A stretch of 64,000 nt of DNA from positions 103,032,969 to 103,096,968 of the forward strand of contig JAQMRL010000003.1 in the NCBI GenBank assembly GCA_035578175.1, given 5' to 3'. Source of the stretch: Catonia carolina. Taxonomy: Eukaryota; Arthropoda; Insecta; Hemiptera; Achilidae. Below, one piece after another: positions 22,230 through 33,545 of the stretch. Numbering within the stretch: the first letter of the stretch is position 1; every line of letters starts with the position of its first letter. The notes below the pieces were generated by a model. The model was not told where the DNA came from. It made no database searches and saw nothing but the letters and a program-made list of their open reading frames with translations. The position numbers and the translations under genes were made by a program.

Positions 22230-23335
22230 TACATATTATTAAACAGTCGTTAAAGACTTGTGAAGTCAAATCCAGTGTCTCAGAAGTTTCTTCAAAATCT
22301 TAAAATTTCACTTGACACTTTGTTGGAGTTGAATCTTAAAAGTTAATTAGAACTTCTTAGAAACTTTTAAGCCCATGAAATAATAGATTATTGCTGTGAA
22401 TGAAAAGTTTTTCTAAGGATAAAGAAATGCTTGCGCATAAGTACCTATTCTAATTCCGTATTTTAAACCTCTACTTAGTCCTTCTTGAGACTATTAAAAA
22501 TTTTAGATTTTTGCGCGAACTTCAAAGTTATTAACTTCGTTAGTAACATGTTGAAGTTTCTTTCTAGATTGCTTGGAAACGTCTTACTAAATTTATTCTT
22601 TTGTTATAGAATTAAAATTTTCAAAGGATTTATTTCTACGACAAATAGATTTAGTGAAAGATTGGTTTGAAAATAAATTTGACTTACCGGATTAATTATT
22701 TTAAAAATAACCTACATTATTTTGTATTTATATTTACGGAGGCTAAAAGAAAAAGACTTTTGTTTGTGACATTTTAAAACCGATACAATTAATTTGGTGA
22801 CTGCTTGCTGCCACCATCTGTCTAATGCAAATAGCTGATCCTACATAATCCCCAGTGAATGGAATGTAGGCACGTTCTCTTTAATCAAAATTTCCCAAAG
22901 GTAATTTAAATGCATGCCATTACAAACTATACCGCATCTCTAGAGAATATTCTTTTATAGCTCTAATTAAAAAATTAATTTCAATTTTACTAGGCATTTT
23001 AGTGTAATTGAATTTTTTTTAAATTAACCTAAATAATAGAATATTGACTAAACTAAATTTTTAGTAATATTAAAAGTTTATTCCAGGTTCTTTCGGGATA
23101 TGGTTATTAAACTTGTTGCTGTTATTTAGGTCTTTTTAACTTATAACTATCTATTAACTAATAAATATATTACAATAAATTATCGAACTTAGTAAATTTA
23201 TAACTAAATGTCATTAAAAAGAAAAGATGGTCATTTACAATCAAAATAATTTTTACCTGAATACAATCGGCCACTATTAATCGTGGGTGAATCTACTTTA
23301 ACCGTACACATACAACCAGTTCGGTTAATTTTAGC
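22230..23335. other. AT-rich unique sequence, nothing recognised
   Basis: No repeat family or coding signal recognised. Confidence 0.5.
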
Positions 23336-23480
23336 AACAATGTAAAATGAAAAACATAACCTAATTTTTATCATGTGAGTGAATGACGCAAAATGAAAAT
23401 CAACTTCTGTTAGACTTAAAAATACGGGAAATCACTGATTAACTAAACTAGACTGTAGAAAAAAATTATTGTAACAAAAG
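23336..23480 (-). mobile_element. Family A fragment (3' region only)
   Basis: AAAAACATAACCTAATTTTT, GTGAATGACGCAAAATGAAA and ATACGGGAAATCACTGATTA match the 3' interior of family A. Both termini and the microsatellite are missing. Confidence 0.75.
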
Positions 23481-23511
23481 TTGTAGTTGTAACAATAGTC
23501 GTAACAAAACT

Positions 23512-23675
23512 TGGCGTAGTTGGTAACGTACTTCCCTCTCATCATGCGGTCTTGGGTTCGAATCCCACTCAGGCACGGCATATTTTCATACGTTACAAAA
23601 ATCATTTTATCTTTCACAGTTACAACCCAACATCGTCACTAATGAGCACTGTAGTTGATGCGACGTTAAATAAAC
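23512..23675 (+). repeat. SINE with H2 head and family E tail
   Basis: The head GGCGTAGTTGGTAACGTACT and GGTTCGAATCCCACTCAGGC is tRNA-like. The body GGCACGGCATATTTTCATAC is nearly identical to the copy at 12636, but the tail is the family E tail: CACTGTAGTTGATGCGACG then TTAAATAAACAAAG. Head and body therefore occur with two different tails in this window. Confidence 0.85.
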
Positions 23676-23787
23676 AAAGAAAAAAATAGTAGAATTTTTA
23701 TTTTTGTTAGCTTTAATATTTTATTGCTATACTTTTGAGGTTCTATAGTTTATATTTTATAATTCTATACTTTAATATTTATTGCTC

Positions 23788-23910
23788 CCGATCGGCTAGT
23801 TCCAGGGCTACAAAAAATAGTTTTGTTCTTTACCACATGGTCAGTCAATTATATGACTGGAACATTTAAGAACAGAAGAGGAAGAGGTGTGAAAGACACT
23901 ATACTAAGAA
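23788..23910 (-). repeat. SINE-like family D, 3' part only
   Basis: TTCCAGGGCTACAAAAAATA, GTCAGTCAATTATATGACTG and AGAACAGAAGAGGAAGAGGT match the 3' third of family D in reverse. The 5' two thirds are absent, as in a 5'-truncated retroposon. Confidence 0.8.
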
Positions 23911-24594
23911 CGAAAGATTTAGGCGGATCAAGTTCTCGCATTGTTGTCAAAACACTATTTTCGAAACATAATAACCTTTTCCACTATTATATCGTCACTA
24001 TGTTCTGGTGTGAAATACTCACACGACCTTCCCTTTCCAATGTAAATAATAAACATTTAACGTATATTTAATCTTGGTAACAACATAAAACGATAAACAT
24101 AACCTAATTTAATCATGAGTGAATGATGCAAAATGAAAATTAACCTATGTACGAATTAAAAATACGGGAAATCATTAATTGACGCTAAACTCCCTGTAGG
24201 AAAAAGTTCTAGTAAGAAAATTTGTAGATTTTTCATTTTCTATAACTTTAATTAATATGCCTTTGTCGTAAAATGTATACTAAGGCCGGAATACTAAAAA
24301 TTCCATTTTTTACCGATTTTTATGAATAAAATACTGTATAGAAAATCACTAATTGGCGCTAAACTAAGCCTTGCACAAAAATACGTTTTAAATCAAAGTT
24401 TTAAATTATTTAATGTTCTGCAACTTTGATTCTACTCATTTTTGCTCTAGAGTGACTATGAAGGCGCAATCTTTGAAAAACCATTTATTTACCACAAAAG
24501 CGCAGGTTCCCCAAGAATTTTAGCAGATATGGCGCTTAACATATCTTGTAGATAATAAAAAATGTAGCGAGGCGATTTTTTAAAAAAATCGTAA

Positions 24595-24830
24595 GAGCCG
24601 TTTTAGAAAAAATCGCAAAAAGGTCGAAGTCGTACGAATGTACTACTTTCTGTTGACCGATTTTAATGAAACTGTTCATGTCGGGTTACTTAGTAGTGCC
24701 AAACTTAAGTTGAGCCGTTTTAGAAAAAATCGTAAAAAGGTCGAAGTCGTACGAATGAACTACTACTTTCTGTTGACCGATTTTAATAAAAATGTTCATG
24801 TCGGGTTTCTTAGTAGTGCCAAACTTAAGT
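24595..24830. repeat. 117-bp tandem duplication within family A copy 2
   Basis: GAGCCGTTTTAGAAAAAATC begins at 24595 and again at 24712. The two units remain alike through TTGACCGATTTTAAT and CTTAGTAGTGCCAAACTTAA. Other family A copies have this segment once. Confidence 0.92.
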
Positions 24831-24885
24831 TCTACGTTTCATCTTCGTACGCTATTTCGTTCTTGAGATATTATGTTCATACACA

Positions 24886-24899
24886 GACAGACAGACAGA

Positions 24900-24965
<66 letters not shown>

Positions 24966-24976
24966 CACACACACAC
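24886..24976. repeat. (AC)n microsatellite, longest in the window
   Basis: ACAG repeats lead into an AC run of about 65 bases, then ATGCACACACAC. It lies at the microsatellite position of family A. Confidence 0.95.
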
Positions 24977-25110
24977 CAATCGCTAACGAACTGTTTTTTG
25001 GGTTCAGGGAGCCTGTAAACGTGTATCCGGTAAAAACTCGATTTTGAAAAATCGGCATAAAATAATACTTTCCTTCCCTATATATTCATAATGGTCAAGA
25101 GAAAGTAAAA

Positions 25111-26235
25111 AATAACACAAAAGTAACAAGATGAGCTATAAATTAAACAGTTAATACAGTTTTCTAATACTCTGGAAATTATCCGCTAATTACAAATCGC
25201 TATAGTGTTTGAGTCTAACGAATTAATTTTCTTGATTACCCAAAAGGTTAATGACAAAACGATTTGGATGACATATTTGAAAACATGCACGTTGCCTGGT
25301 AATTTCCTTACCGTCAAATCTTTTAGATTGCTGTATATAAGTTTATTACTGATTTAGTACGGCATATTCAGCATTATTCGAGGCGTTTTTGTTTAAAGCC
25401 TTTTTTAGGTATTCCAAGTTGGAGTTTGATGAACCAACAAACCCGCTTGGTGACAACGATACATAAATGTTTAGCTGGTAATTTAAGATGAACCCTTGAA
25501 CTTAACGAGGCATGGGTACTACCAACTGTGACATTGAGGTGGTTGGAAAAATTTTACTTTCTGTTCATAAAAATTTTAATGCGTTTCAAAAATCTAATTC
25601 AGATTTAAAAGAATTAATGCCGTTCATTATCCACTACATGCTCCAACAAATTCTAGGGAGTGAAATAAATTAAAAGATATGAAAGAGGGGTTTTGGTTAC
25701 ATATTTTTTTAAAACTCTACATCGTAATGTATTTTGTATTAAATTTTTAATTTACTTCGTTTAATCTACAGAAGTTTGTTGTAGCCGAGTTGTAATTCCT
25801 TTTTCAATTTTAATTGAAGCATAACGACCTCATGCTGGGAATCTCTGTACCATTTTTCCATTTTGTTCTCTCTCTTCATCATTTCTTCGCCCTTCCATTT
25901 CGTTCTACAGGGCTGTTCTAATTTAATTACCAATAAGAAAGATGTACTGTTGAAGAATCAACATCTTCTTTAGTGTATTTTACTGACTACAAAAACTGTC
26001 TGCGATTGGAGAAAACTACCATAGGAGGGGCCAAACCCTATAAATTTTGAGATAAATAGTTTATGTCAAACTGTACCTCATTAAATATTATTATTATATT
26101 ATAACATATATTATAATATTCTAAAAAAAGGTTCTTTGAGTTCTAGGATGACTTTAGAGGAAAATTATCTCTTACCTATATTAGTATTTTAAAGAAGTAA
26201 CGTTTGTGTGTTTGTTCTTTAAGTACGAGGTAATC
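25111..26235. other. AT-rich unique sequence, nothing recognised
   Basis: Only an AT low-complexity run around 26086-26122 (ATTATTATTATATTATAAC) stands out. Confidence 0.5.
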
Positions 26236-26243
26236 TCATAAAC

Positions 26244-27025
26244 CAGTGTGGTCCAACCTTTACTTGCCTGAAGGCAAAGCAAAAACTAAACTTTAGTTTA
26301 GAAAAGTGATGGCTAGATACATTAAAGAGAGAAAACTAATTACTTATAACTCATTAGTTTAGCATATCTTTTTATTTTGCTGCCGATAAATCAATGCGAT
26401 GATTGGCACTGTTTTTATGATATCAATGTTCATTGTATGTTCAGTAAGACAAATTCACAGGCTCGATTACAATAAAGCATCTTCAGTGCGATTTCTCGTT
26501 TTTTAATTGATTTTTTTGAGGGCAGAATAAGCACTTTCACACATACGTACTGCCAAACAGCGATAAAATTTGCAGAGAGAATTTAAACAATTTGGGTAAA
26601 CATTCTTTAGAAATGAGTTTCCACAAATTTTCAAGGAATATCTCACTTTTAAGTCTGATAGAATAGGCCTGCCTGAAGTTCACAAACTCCATTTGAAGGT
26701 CGCAGCGTACCTCAATCCCTTGAATTTCTATGGGGTTGCTGAACAGTGAAATTTTTGGTTTTAGTGAGTGAAAATGCACTCTTTCTTGATGTTAGTTATT
26801 ATTTCATGAAACATACTAAAATTTGTGTCATGTTCTTCTTCATTTTTTAACTGCTGACAAGATGGGAAGTGTGCTGTATTATTTGCTTTCAGCGCAATTT
26901 GCATTATATCAAGTTTTTGTGGAAGCCCTCAATATGTTCATAAAGCTGGGAGGTATTTCGTTTCTACCTTGTAGTTTAAACAGTGCCAACAAAATAAATA
27001 AGAGGGCTACGGGTTGGACCAGACA
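26244..27025 (-). mobile_element. Degraded hAT element with 8-bp target duplication
   Basis: TCATAAAC is duplicated exactly at 26236-26243 and 27026-27033. The left end is CAGTGTGGTCCAACC and the right end GGTTGGACCAGACA, an inverted match apart from the outermost bases. The 782-bp element contains a transposase relic on the minus strand. Total length is well below an autonomous hAT, so most of the N-terminal half is deleted. Confidence 0.82.
26340..26945 (-). pseudogene. hAT transposase relic, C-terminal dimerisation (hATC) region
   Basis: The clearest minus-strand block (26537-26779) reads SLFSNPIEIQGIEVRCDLQM, then SKECLPKLFKFSLQ and ILSLFGSTYV. A frame change follows, with CESAYSALKKIN next, the expected CE..FS..K continuation. 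Upstream, in other frames, LYEHIEGFHKNL and HFPSCQQLK can be followed. In hAT proteins of the ZBED/GTF2IRD2-like type the order is LF.NPF, E.Q.EL..L, FGSTY.CE..FS. Frameshifts and stops make it a pseudogene. Catalytic N-terminal residues are not present. Confidence 0.75.
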
Positions 27026-27033
27026 TCATAAAC

Positions 27034-27695
27034 TATCCAACCGATTTCAAAATATTTTTTCCTTGCCGGGAAGCTTAAATTTTCCTGAGTAACATTGGCT
27101 AGATTGCATTACGTACCAACTTTTAAATCTTGAAAAAATATTTATGATCGGAAAAATAAAGTCATCTTTTATTTTGTTAGTTTAGTGTAGAACGTTTGGG
27201 ACGGAGCTATATTTCTTATCAGCCTTATACCATCTACTGTACACAGTATTTTGGAGTCCAGGTATAAGGTATGGTACAGTACCGCATACTTAACATTCAG
27301 TTCACACCCTCTACTCTATCATTTTTCAAAATTTTTGAAAATGTTTTGCCTACAAATATCCAAAAAATAATGCCAAATCCTATTTCTGGATAGAAAGTTA
27401 TGTAAACCTTCCTAAAATCTGAGATCATACCATTTTTTCAAAACATATATTTTTACCTACTTTTTCTTATATCTCATATTCAGTTATTCTCGTAACTAGC
27501 AACTTCATGCCGTTTTTTCAGAGCTAGAAGGGCAGAAAAACAATTTGTTTTGCTGCCACAGGGCAATACAGTCACAAAAATTATTTTAAAGAAGTTTTAA
27601 ATTAAATCGATTAAAAGCCGTGAAATGCAGCTAGTTGGTAATACAAGGAAAAAGGCTTATTCAAATTTATACATATAATTTTTTAAATTTCATTA
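27034..27695. other. AT-rich unique sequence, nothing recognised
   Basis: No repeat family or coding signal recognised. Confidence 0.5.
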
Positions 27696-27699
27696 TCCA

Positions 27700-28440
27700 T
27701 AGGTGGAGACAATGTTTTGACTCAGGGGTTCAACTAAGCCCTGCTGAGGTAAAATTTAATATTATATCGTACAGTGATGATGTTGTGATGGTACAAGAGA
27801 CAGAGGACATCATACAGAAAGGAGTACACACACTGCAGAGAATATGTGATGATTACAACCTGATATTGGGTAACGACATCCGGTAAGAAAACAAAAAAGA
27901 TGGCTTTCAGTGAAAAATACCTATTGAGATCGAAAATTATCATGAATGGAGTGATTGGGGAACAGACATCTTGTTTCAGTTATTTGGGGTATAAAATATT
28001 TTTTATGAAGGATAGTAATGTGAAGAAAAAAATAAATAGATTTAGGCACATTTGCGGAACAATTCACAGATCCGTAAGCACAAAAAAGAAAGGAAACGGA
28101 ACTAAAGTTCTACAAAACTATCTGTGTGCCATTTTTTGTGTATAACAGCGAGACATAAGTGCTTTCAAACGGAGAACGAAGCTAAGTCAGAAGTCCAGAA
28201 ATGAAATTTTTTCGGGCAGTGAAGGCCTGCACTCCAGATTAAAAAATCAGAAGTGACGTTATAAGGCAAGAGTTGCAAATATTTCGCATGGAGAAGAAAA
28301 AAAATCGGTACAGAATCAACTGGAGTAGTCATCTGGAACACACGAAGGGAAACCGTTTGCCTAGATTGGCAATGAATTTTAAGCCAACCGGTCGAAGGGA
28401 TGTTGGTGGTTCAAGGCTAAGGTGATTTCCAAAACAGGTA
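27700..28440 (+). pseudogene. Non-LTR retrotransposon RT relic including the YxDD box
   Basis: Plus-strand frames in order give NIISYSDDVVMVQETEDIIQ (the YADD catalytic box, here YSDD), HTLQRICDDYNLIL, MAFSEKYLLRSKIIMNGV, CFSYLGYKIFF, VKKKINRFRHICGTIHRS, then PEMKFFRAVKACTP, RINWSSHLEHTKGNRLPRLA and FKPTGRRDVGG. This is the thumb and post-RT region of an insect LINE ORF2. Several stops and frame changes separate the blocks. The 5' part of the RT domain and the endonuclease are absent. It resembles the relic at 13411-13770 in the shared EMKF and GR.DVG motifs. Confidence 0.82.
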
Positions 28441-29159
28441 ATATTGCCTAATCCGTAAAGTGAAGAAGAAGATGTTTTTAATTTCTAAGAAATCGTTTTG
28501 AATTTTATTTATTATGTTAAAGAAAAATAAAATTACAAGAAACCTTTTGCATATTTTATAACAACATAATTTCATGCATTAGTTTTTTGAGAATTAATCG
28601 CATAGATACAAGTTATTCCATTTGTGTACGTAAACATGAAAGTTTAGTCTGCCAGAAACATTTAATTATTTTTAATAAATAAAAATCAATAGGATTCGTG
28701 TTAGTATGGCCTTGATGCCTACAATATATACCACGTAAATTTATTGTATCTAGTAATCGTGTAATTGTACGAATTGTGGAAATGAACGTTAAATATTTTA
28801 GTTATGTTATTAACGACGTAGATAACCTGAAAAGTTCACAGCGTAAAGTAAAATTATAAACACTTTTTTTTAAATGAAAATTTTTTATCTTTAACATAAG
28901 GTAGCATACCCACAATTATTATTGTAAAGACGGTGTCTAGTAATTACCCATAATTCAGTTTCAAATTTTAATTGGAAAATCTCAGAGTATTACCCTATAG
29001 TAATGTAAAAATATACGAGATAGGATGAACATTTTTAGGAAATTTGTTAAAACTCTTCTTAATAAGATTAAAATTACTTCCACTAAGGTGACTTTATAAG
29101 AGGTTGCCTACCCGAAATTTTAGAATGAAATTTAATAGTCTCACTTGTGAAACTTGCTA
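28441..29159. other. AT-rich unique sequence, nothing recognised
   Basis: No repeat family or coding signal recognised. Confidence 0.5.
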
Positions 29160-29509
29160 TAAGAATAAAACATTATGTGAAAAAATATTATTAATTGAGT
29201 AAATGATGCTAAGTGAAAATCAACCACTCTAGGACTTCATAAAACGAAAAATTACTAATAATTGTCGCTAAACTAGTTTCTGTAAAAACCAATGCTTGAA
29301 ATAAAAGTTAATTTTAATTTTCTATAACTTTTATTATATACACTTTTGTCGTAAAATACACACTAAGGCCGCAATCTTAAGAAAAAATAATTTTTACCAC
29401 GAGAACAGAGCCGCCAAGAATTTCAGCTGAAAATATGTATTTCCAGTCGATTTCGAAAAAAATCGATATAAAATCAATAACTTCCTTTTCTAGAACAAGA
29501 GAAAGTTAA
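29160..29509 (-). mobile_element. Family A element, copy 3, internally deleted
   Basis: The 3' interior (AATGATGCTAAGTGAAAATC, TCGCTAAACTAGTTTCTGTA) is joined to the extreme 5' end (CTTCCTTTTCTAGAACAAGA then GAAAGT). The microsatellite and one tandem unit are lost, and the 3' hairpin is not recognisable. Confidence 0.7.
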
Positions 29510-30202
29510 ACATTAAACAAGCCAAGTAAATGTTATGATAATTGTGTTGGAATGAAATGATAGGGGAAGGTCCCTTATTCCTTCCTTGAAGATTGAAAAT
29601 TTAAACGAAGTTTTTTTTAACGTTTTAAAATAAACTAGCAACACCCGACTCACTGTCCTTCACGGCAAACGGAACTTAAAGCGTTTACCTTCCCGCACAA
29701 CCTTAGATATTGAAAGAAAAATTCTGCTGAACAAATAAAACTAATTAGTACTGGAAGCAGGAAAATTGTATACGCCAGTATAAATCACCATTGTAAGGGG
29801 AAAAATACTGAATATGTGTGGGAGGTAAAAGTAGGTAAAACCAATTTCTTAAACAAATATGTTACGATATTTTCATTTTTAGTTTACAAAACTTTCTACG
29901 CATACATCGGATGTGAAATACTTTTTTTTATATTAGTCCGTGAATAATTTTAAAAATTTTAAAAGGAAATTTGGCAAAAGAAAAGAATGATTATAAGGTG
30001 GTACTGTAACGTAGCCTGTGTATAATCTATGGTAGAAAATAAAAGAATTGATGTATACAGAATAGACAGATGAAAGAACTAACCTTACAAAACAAATATA
30101 AAAGAAAACTTCATATTTATTAACCAAAAGTTTTTTTTAAATATGAAAATTATGTAATGTTATAATAGCCTACGTTACTCAGAAATCTGTTGGATTTTCA
30201 AA
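29510..30202. other. AT-rich unique sequence, nothing recognised
   Basis: No repeat family or coding signal recognised. Confidence 0.5.
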
Positions 30203-30964
30203 AATCTGGTGTGATACACTTATACTACTTTCTCTTTCCAATTAAAATAATAAGACATATAACCTATGTGTTTAATCATGAGTAAACAATGTAAAATGAA
30301 AAAGTAACCTAATTTAATCATGAGTGAATGACACAAATTGACAATCGACCTCTGCAGAACTTTAAAATACAGAAAATCAGTAGCTAATTGCCGCTAAACT
30401 AGGTTCTGTAAAGAAAAATACAAATACAACTTTTTTAGGGGTTTTAATTTCCTATAACTTTGATTATGAACACTTTTGTCGTAAAATGCATACCAAGGCT
30501 GCAATCTTAAAAAATCCCGTTTATAGGCCTATCGATTTTGATGAAAAAGAAACAGAAAATCACTAATTGCCGCTAAACTAAGCGTTGTACTAAAAAAAAC
30601 AAAAATAAAAAATTTAGGTTTGTTAGTGTTTTATAACTTTGACTATATAGGCCTACGTTTATGCTCTAGAATGTCTATTAAGGCCAAAAAATTTTTTTTC
30701 TATGAGAGCACAGACTCCCCACGAATCTCAGAAGACATGGTGCTTACCTTAACATGTGGAGCATACAAAATGTAGTAAATAAAGTGATTTTTAAAAAAAA
30801 ATTTTGAGAAATGTTTTTGAGAAAATCGTAAAAAGTTAAAAACTGCACGATTGAGCTACTACTTCCGGTTAACCGATTTCGATTAAAATGTTTGTGTCGG
30901 GTCCCGTAGTGGTACCTATTAACTTCCAAGTTTCAGCTTTGTACTGTGTTCCGTTCATGAGATT

Positions 30965-30998
<34 letters not shown>

Positions 30999-31143
30999 CA
31001 ATCGCTAAATACATGTATTTTTTGGGTTCAAGGGGCCTGGAAACATGTATATCTGGTGGTGAAATCTCGATTTCAAAAAATTGACATGAAAAATACTTTC
31101 CTTCCCTTTATAATCAATTCATATAGGACAAGAGAAAGTAAAA
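30203..31143 (-). mobile_element. Family A element, copy 4, full length
   Basis: The 3' end is TCTGGTGTGATACACTTATA, followed by a degraded CTTTCTCTTTCC; the 5' end is GGACAAGAGAAAGTA at 31128-31142. Its microsatellite is (TC)n followed by (AC)n at 30964-30997. Two TAGGCCTA octamers (30524 and 30649) sit at places where most other copies lack it. Confidence 0.85.
30964..30997. repeat. (TC)n(AC)n compound microsatellite in family A copy 4
   Basis: A TC run of about 20 bases passes into an AC run, at the family A microsatellite position. Confidence 0.92.
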
Positions 31144-32160
31144 AGTGAAAGAATTTTGTGAAATTGTTTAGGAAGTTTCAGAGATGTAATTCTTTTTTTT
31201 ACAGAACGCTTTAATTAAAATACAGTTTATAGATTTTGCATTGTGATTACTGGATACAGTCGGATTAAGTATTAATCACATTAAAGAGGATTCATTAAAA
31301 AGTTAGTGTGTTTTACCTTACATTAAAGTGGTTATTTATTAAATTAATAAAGAGCCACGACAAATTTATAAATAAACATATCAAAAATGATGTAACCGTA
31401 ACCTGTTAGAAAATGTAACAATATAGTTAAAGGTATTGTAATTTACAATTTAAATTCTTAAAATATTTATGAAAATGATGTTTGGGTAGTAATGTTAAAC
31501 ACTTCACCTTCGATTTTTATTCTTTAACCTCACCCTTTCCTTCCTTTTCTATATGGTTTAGAATATGTTTGCGTGACTTAGCACCACGCCCTTAGCCCTA
31601 AACCCTACGCCCTGTCTAAGTCTTTTCCCTTTAATTAAACTAAACTAGAGTTTAGTTTACGCACTAATTTATCACTATGCAACCTTTTTCATATATTTTC
31701 ATTACTTTTGTATTATTAACAGATTACATGTAAATATAAATGAAACAACTATACCATTATTTCATAAACCTTCGATAATATTTACATAAGTTACATTGTT
31801 AATGCTTTGAACGGTTTCTTTTTTATCTAGACCAACTCTTTCAATTATAACTTAGTCATAAATTTAAGTAATTTGCTTTGTTACTGCGATTGTATACAAC
31901 ACGAAGTAAACCAAATAAAACAAATAATAATTCTCGAAAATTGTAATCTTATCTAATCTGTGCTTGCTCTTGTCAAGTGACAAAAGCAAGCAACGAAAAC
32001 TAAATAACTGAAACCAATAGAAGAATTAGACTGGCGTGTTCAAGCTTTGGAAAACTTTGATGGGTACTGAAAAACACAAAAATATCACAATACCTGAAAA
32101 CCAGAGTAATCGACCCGTGCGCTCTGCCAATAATAACATTAAGGATCGCAAATTAAAATT
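31144..32160. other. AT-rich unique sequence, nothing recognised
   Basis: No repeat family or coding signal recognised. Confidence 0.5.
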
Positions 32161-32530
32161 TTAACTTGAACAGACATAGTCAAAATAGCATAGACGGAGA
32201 GAACCGTGGAGAGAAAAATGCTTGGAACCAATTTTCCGGATAAGAATCGGATACCTTGTCTTAACAAGGTATTTAAAGTGATAAAGGTTACAAATTACGG
32301 TGCTGAGTTTAAGTAGAATTCCAGATCTTACTGTGAGACAGAAAGCTGGAATGATGTTAATCAGCAATGGAGGCCGCTACTGGGGGAAAAATAGAGGACG
32401 GTCTCAGATGAGATGAACGGAAAATCTGAAGCAATAAAGGGGATTGCACTGAAGTGATACAGTCCAGAGCCGGAACGCTCGAAATATTTTGGGTATGCCT
32501 ATATGCAAAGTTAAACGACTCGAAAAGCTC
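32161..32530 (+). pseudogene. LINE ORF2 C-terminal relic, second lineage
   Basis: One plus-strand frame, broken by several stops, reads TERTVERKMLGTNFPDKNRI, then ETESWNDVNQQWRPLLGEK, RTVSDEMNGKSEAIKGIALK and YSPEPERSKYFGYAYMQS. This is the layout after the RT domain in many insect LINE proteins (ER.ML...L.D..R, then W.P..GKR..GRP, ending in E.Y.QQW). Its motifs differ from those at 13411 and 27700, so it is a different lineage. It runs directly into a SINE E tail. Confidence 0.7.
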
Positions 32531-32555
32531 AAGAAAAAGTATAAAGCGGAAAGCT

Positions 32556-32680
32556 CGAGTTCAATTTTTGGTTAGGGTTAGGAAATTTTGACACATTATT
32601 CCCACTCACACTGTTCCGTAACCCTCTACATTCGCTGCAACTTACATTAAAGCAAGTTTAAATAAACTAAAAAAATATAT
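32556..32680 (+). repeat. SINE, family E, degraded
   Basis: A head remnant GAGTTCAATTTTTGGTTAGG is followed by TTCCCACTCACACTGTTCC and the tail CATTCGCTGCAACTTACATT then AAGTTTAAATAAACTAAAA. Confidence 0.6.
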
Positions 32681-33364
32681 TTTTTCTTATTTATGACCTT
32701 CGGTTTTGTAGCCAAGCATATCTCCAACTGAGTTAGCGACGCGACTGACCTTTGTTGTATTTTTATAATACTCACTTACAACCCAAAAAAGCGTTATGGG
32801 TTTAATTTTGAAAATATGAAACTTTCAAACTGAGGAAGAACAGAACTATCTCATGAATTTCCTAGATTTTTCTCTGTGTTCGCAAAGAAATAAACATAAA
32901 TTTGCTGAAGTTTTCTCAGAATTTTGTTAACCATATTGAATTTTTTAAATAGAGTAAAAATTTAATTATTTTTATGGTTCTGTAGTTAATTCAAAAAACT
33001 ATTTTATAACCTAAAATATTTTCTCATTAAAATTATTATTAGTTTAATCTGTAAAAATCCAAATACACTCAAAGACTTGCAAAACGTTTTTGTCGACAGG
33101 GTTTTAAAATCTGAAGATTTGTCAAAAAACTCAAGATTAAAAAAATTATGATTAATGTTTTTTTATGATACAGTGAGATGGTAATGATATCTAGTCAATG
33201 ATAGTCTAATATCATTAGGTTGTTTTTATGTAAAATGTGTTTATAATGATTCCAATTCATAGCTTAGATGAAGAAATCGTAATGCGTTGGCTCATTTAGG
33301 GATTGGTGACACAGTGACGTTGAGTCGGCAATTTAGAAAGGAGAAAGAGATAAAATAGCGTATG
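32681..33364. other. AT-rich unique sequence, nothing recognised
   Basis: No repeat family or coding signal recognised. Confidence 0.5.
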
Positions 33365-33545
33365 AGAGAGCACGATGTAATGGAGAAGTGGATAGGATCG
33401 ATGCTTCGCCGTCAGAATCTCCCTGGGGAGCACCAAGTACTTTATGACGAAGTATCCCTGCCCCGTCATGTCTGTCCCTCCGGCATGGTATGCTGATCGC
33501 GTTCCTTTTACAGTTTCCCCACATAATTCAATATTTTGACAGACG
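33365..33545. other. GC-rich island of unknown nature
   Basis: About 180 bases of balanced composition (for example ATCGATGCTTCGCCGTCAGA and CCCCGTCATGTCTGTCCCTC) lie in AT-rich surroundings. Two minus-strand frames stay open across it (92 and 63 codons), but neither matches a family I know. It may be a host exon or an old GC-rich repeat. I cannot choose. Confidence 0.4.

Larger units (their letters stand above)
24004..25110 (-). mobile_element. Family A element, copy 2, with internal 117-bp duplication
   Basis: The 3' hairpin end TCTGGTGTGAAATACTCACA lies at 24004 and the 5' end (GTCAAGAGAAAGTAAAAA) near 25093-25110. It has the longest (AC)n tract of the family (about 24899-24962) next to an ACAG run. 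A segment of the element containing the CCGGTTGACCGATTTTGATG region is duplicated in tandem (24595-24711 and 24712 to about 24830). The 126-codon frame across it is a by-product of the CA repeat. Confidence 0.85.

Noticed and set aside
24638..25058. 126- and 68-codon open frames with His-Thr or Val-Cys repeats
   Set aside because: They are translations of the CA/GT microsatellite inside a family A element, in both strands. The same happens at 22020, 43004, 43077 and 45673.
31575..31615. Telomere-like TTAGCCCTAAACCCTA motif
   Set aside because: Not a tandem array and not the insect TTAGG repeat.
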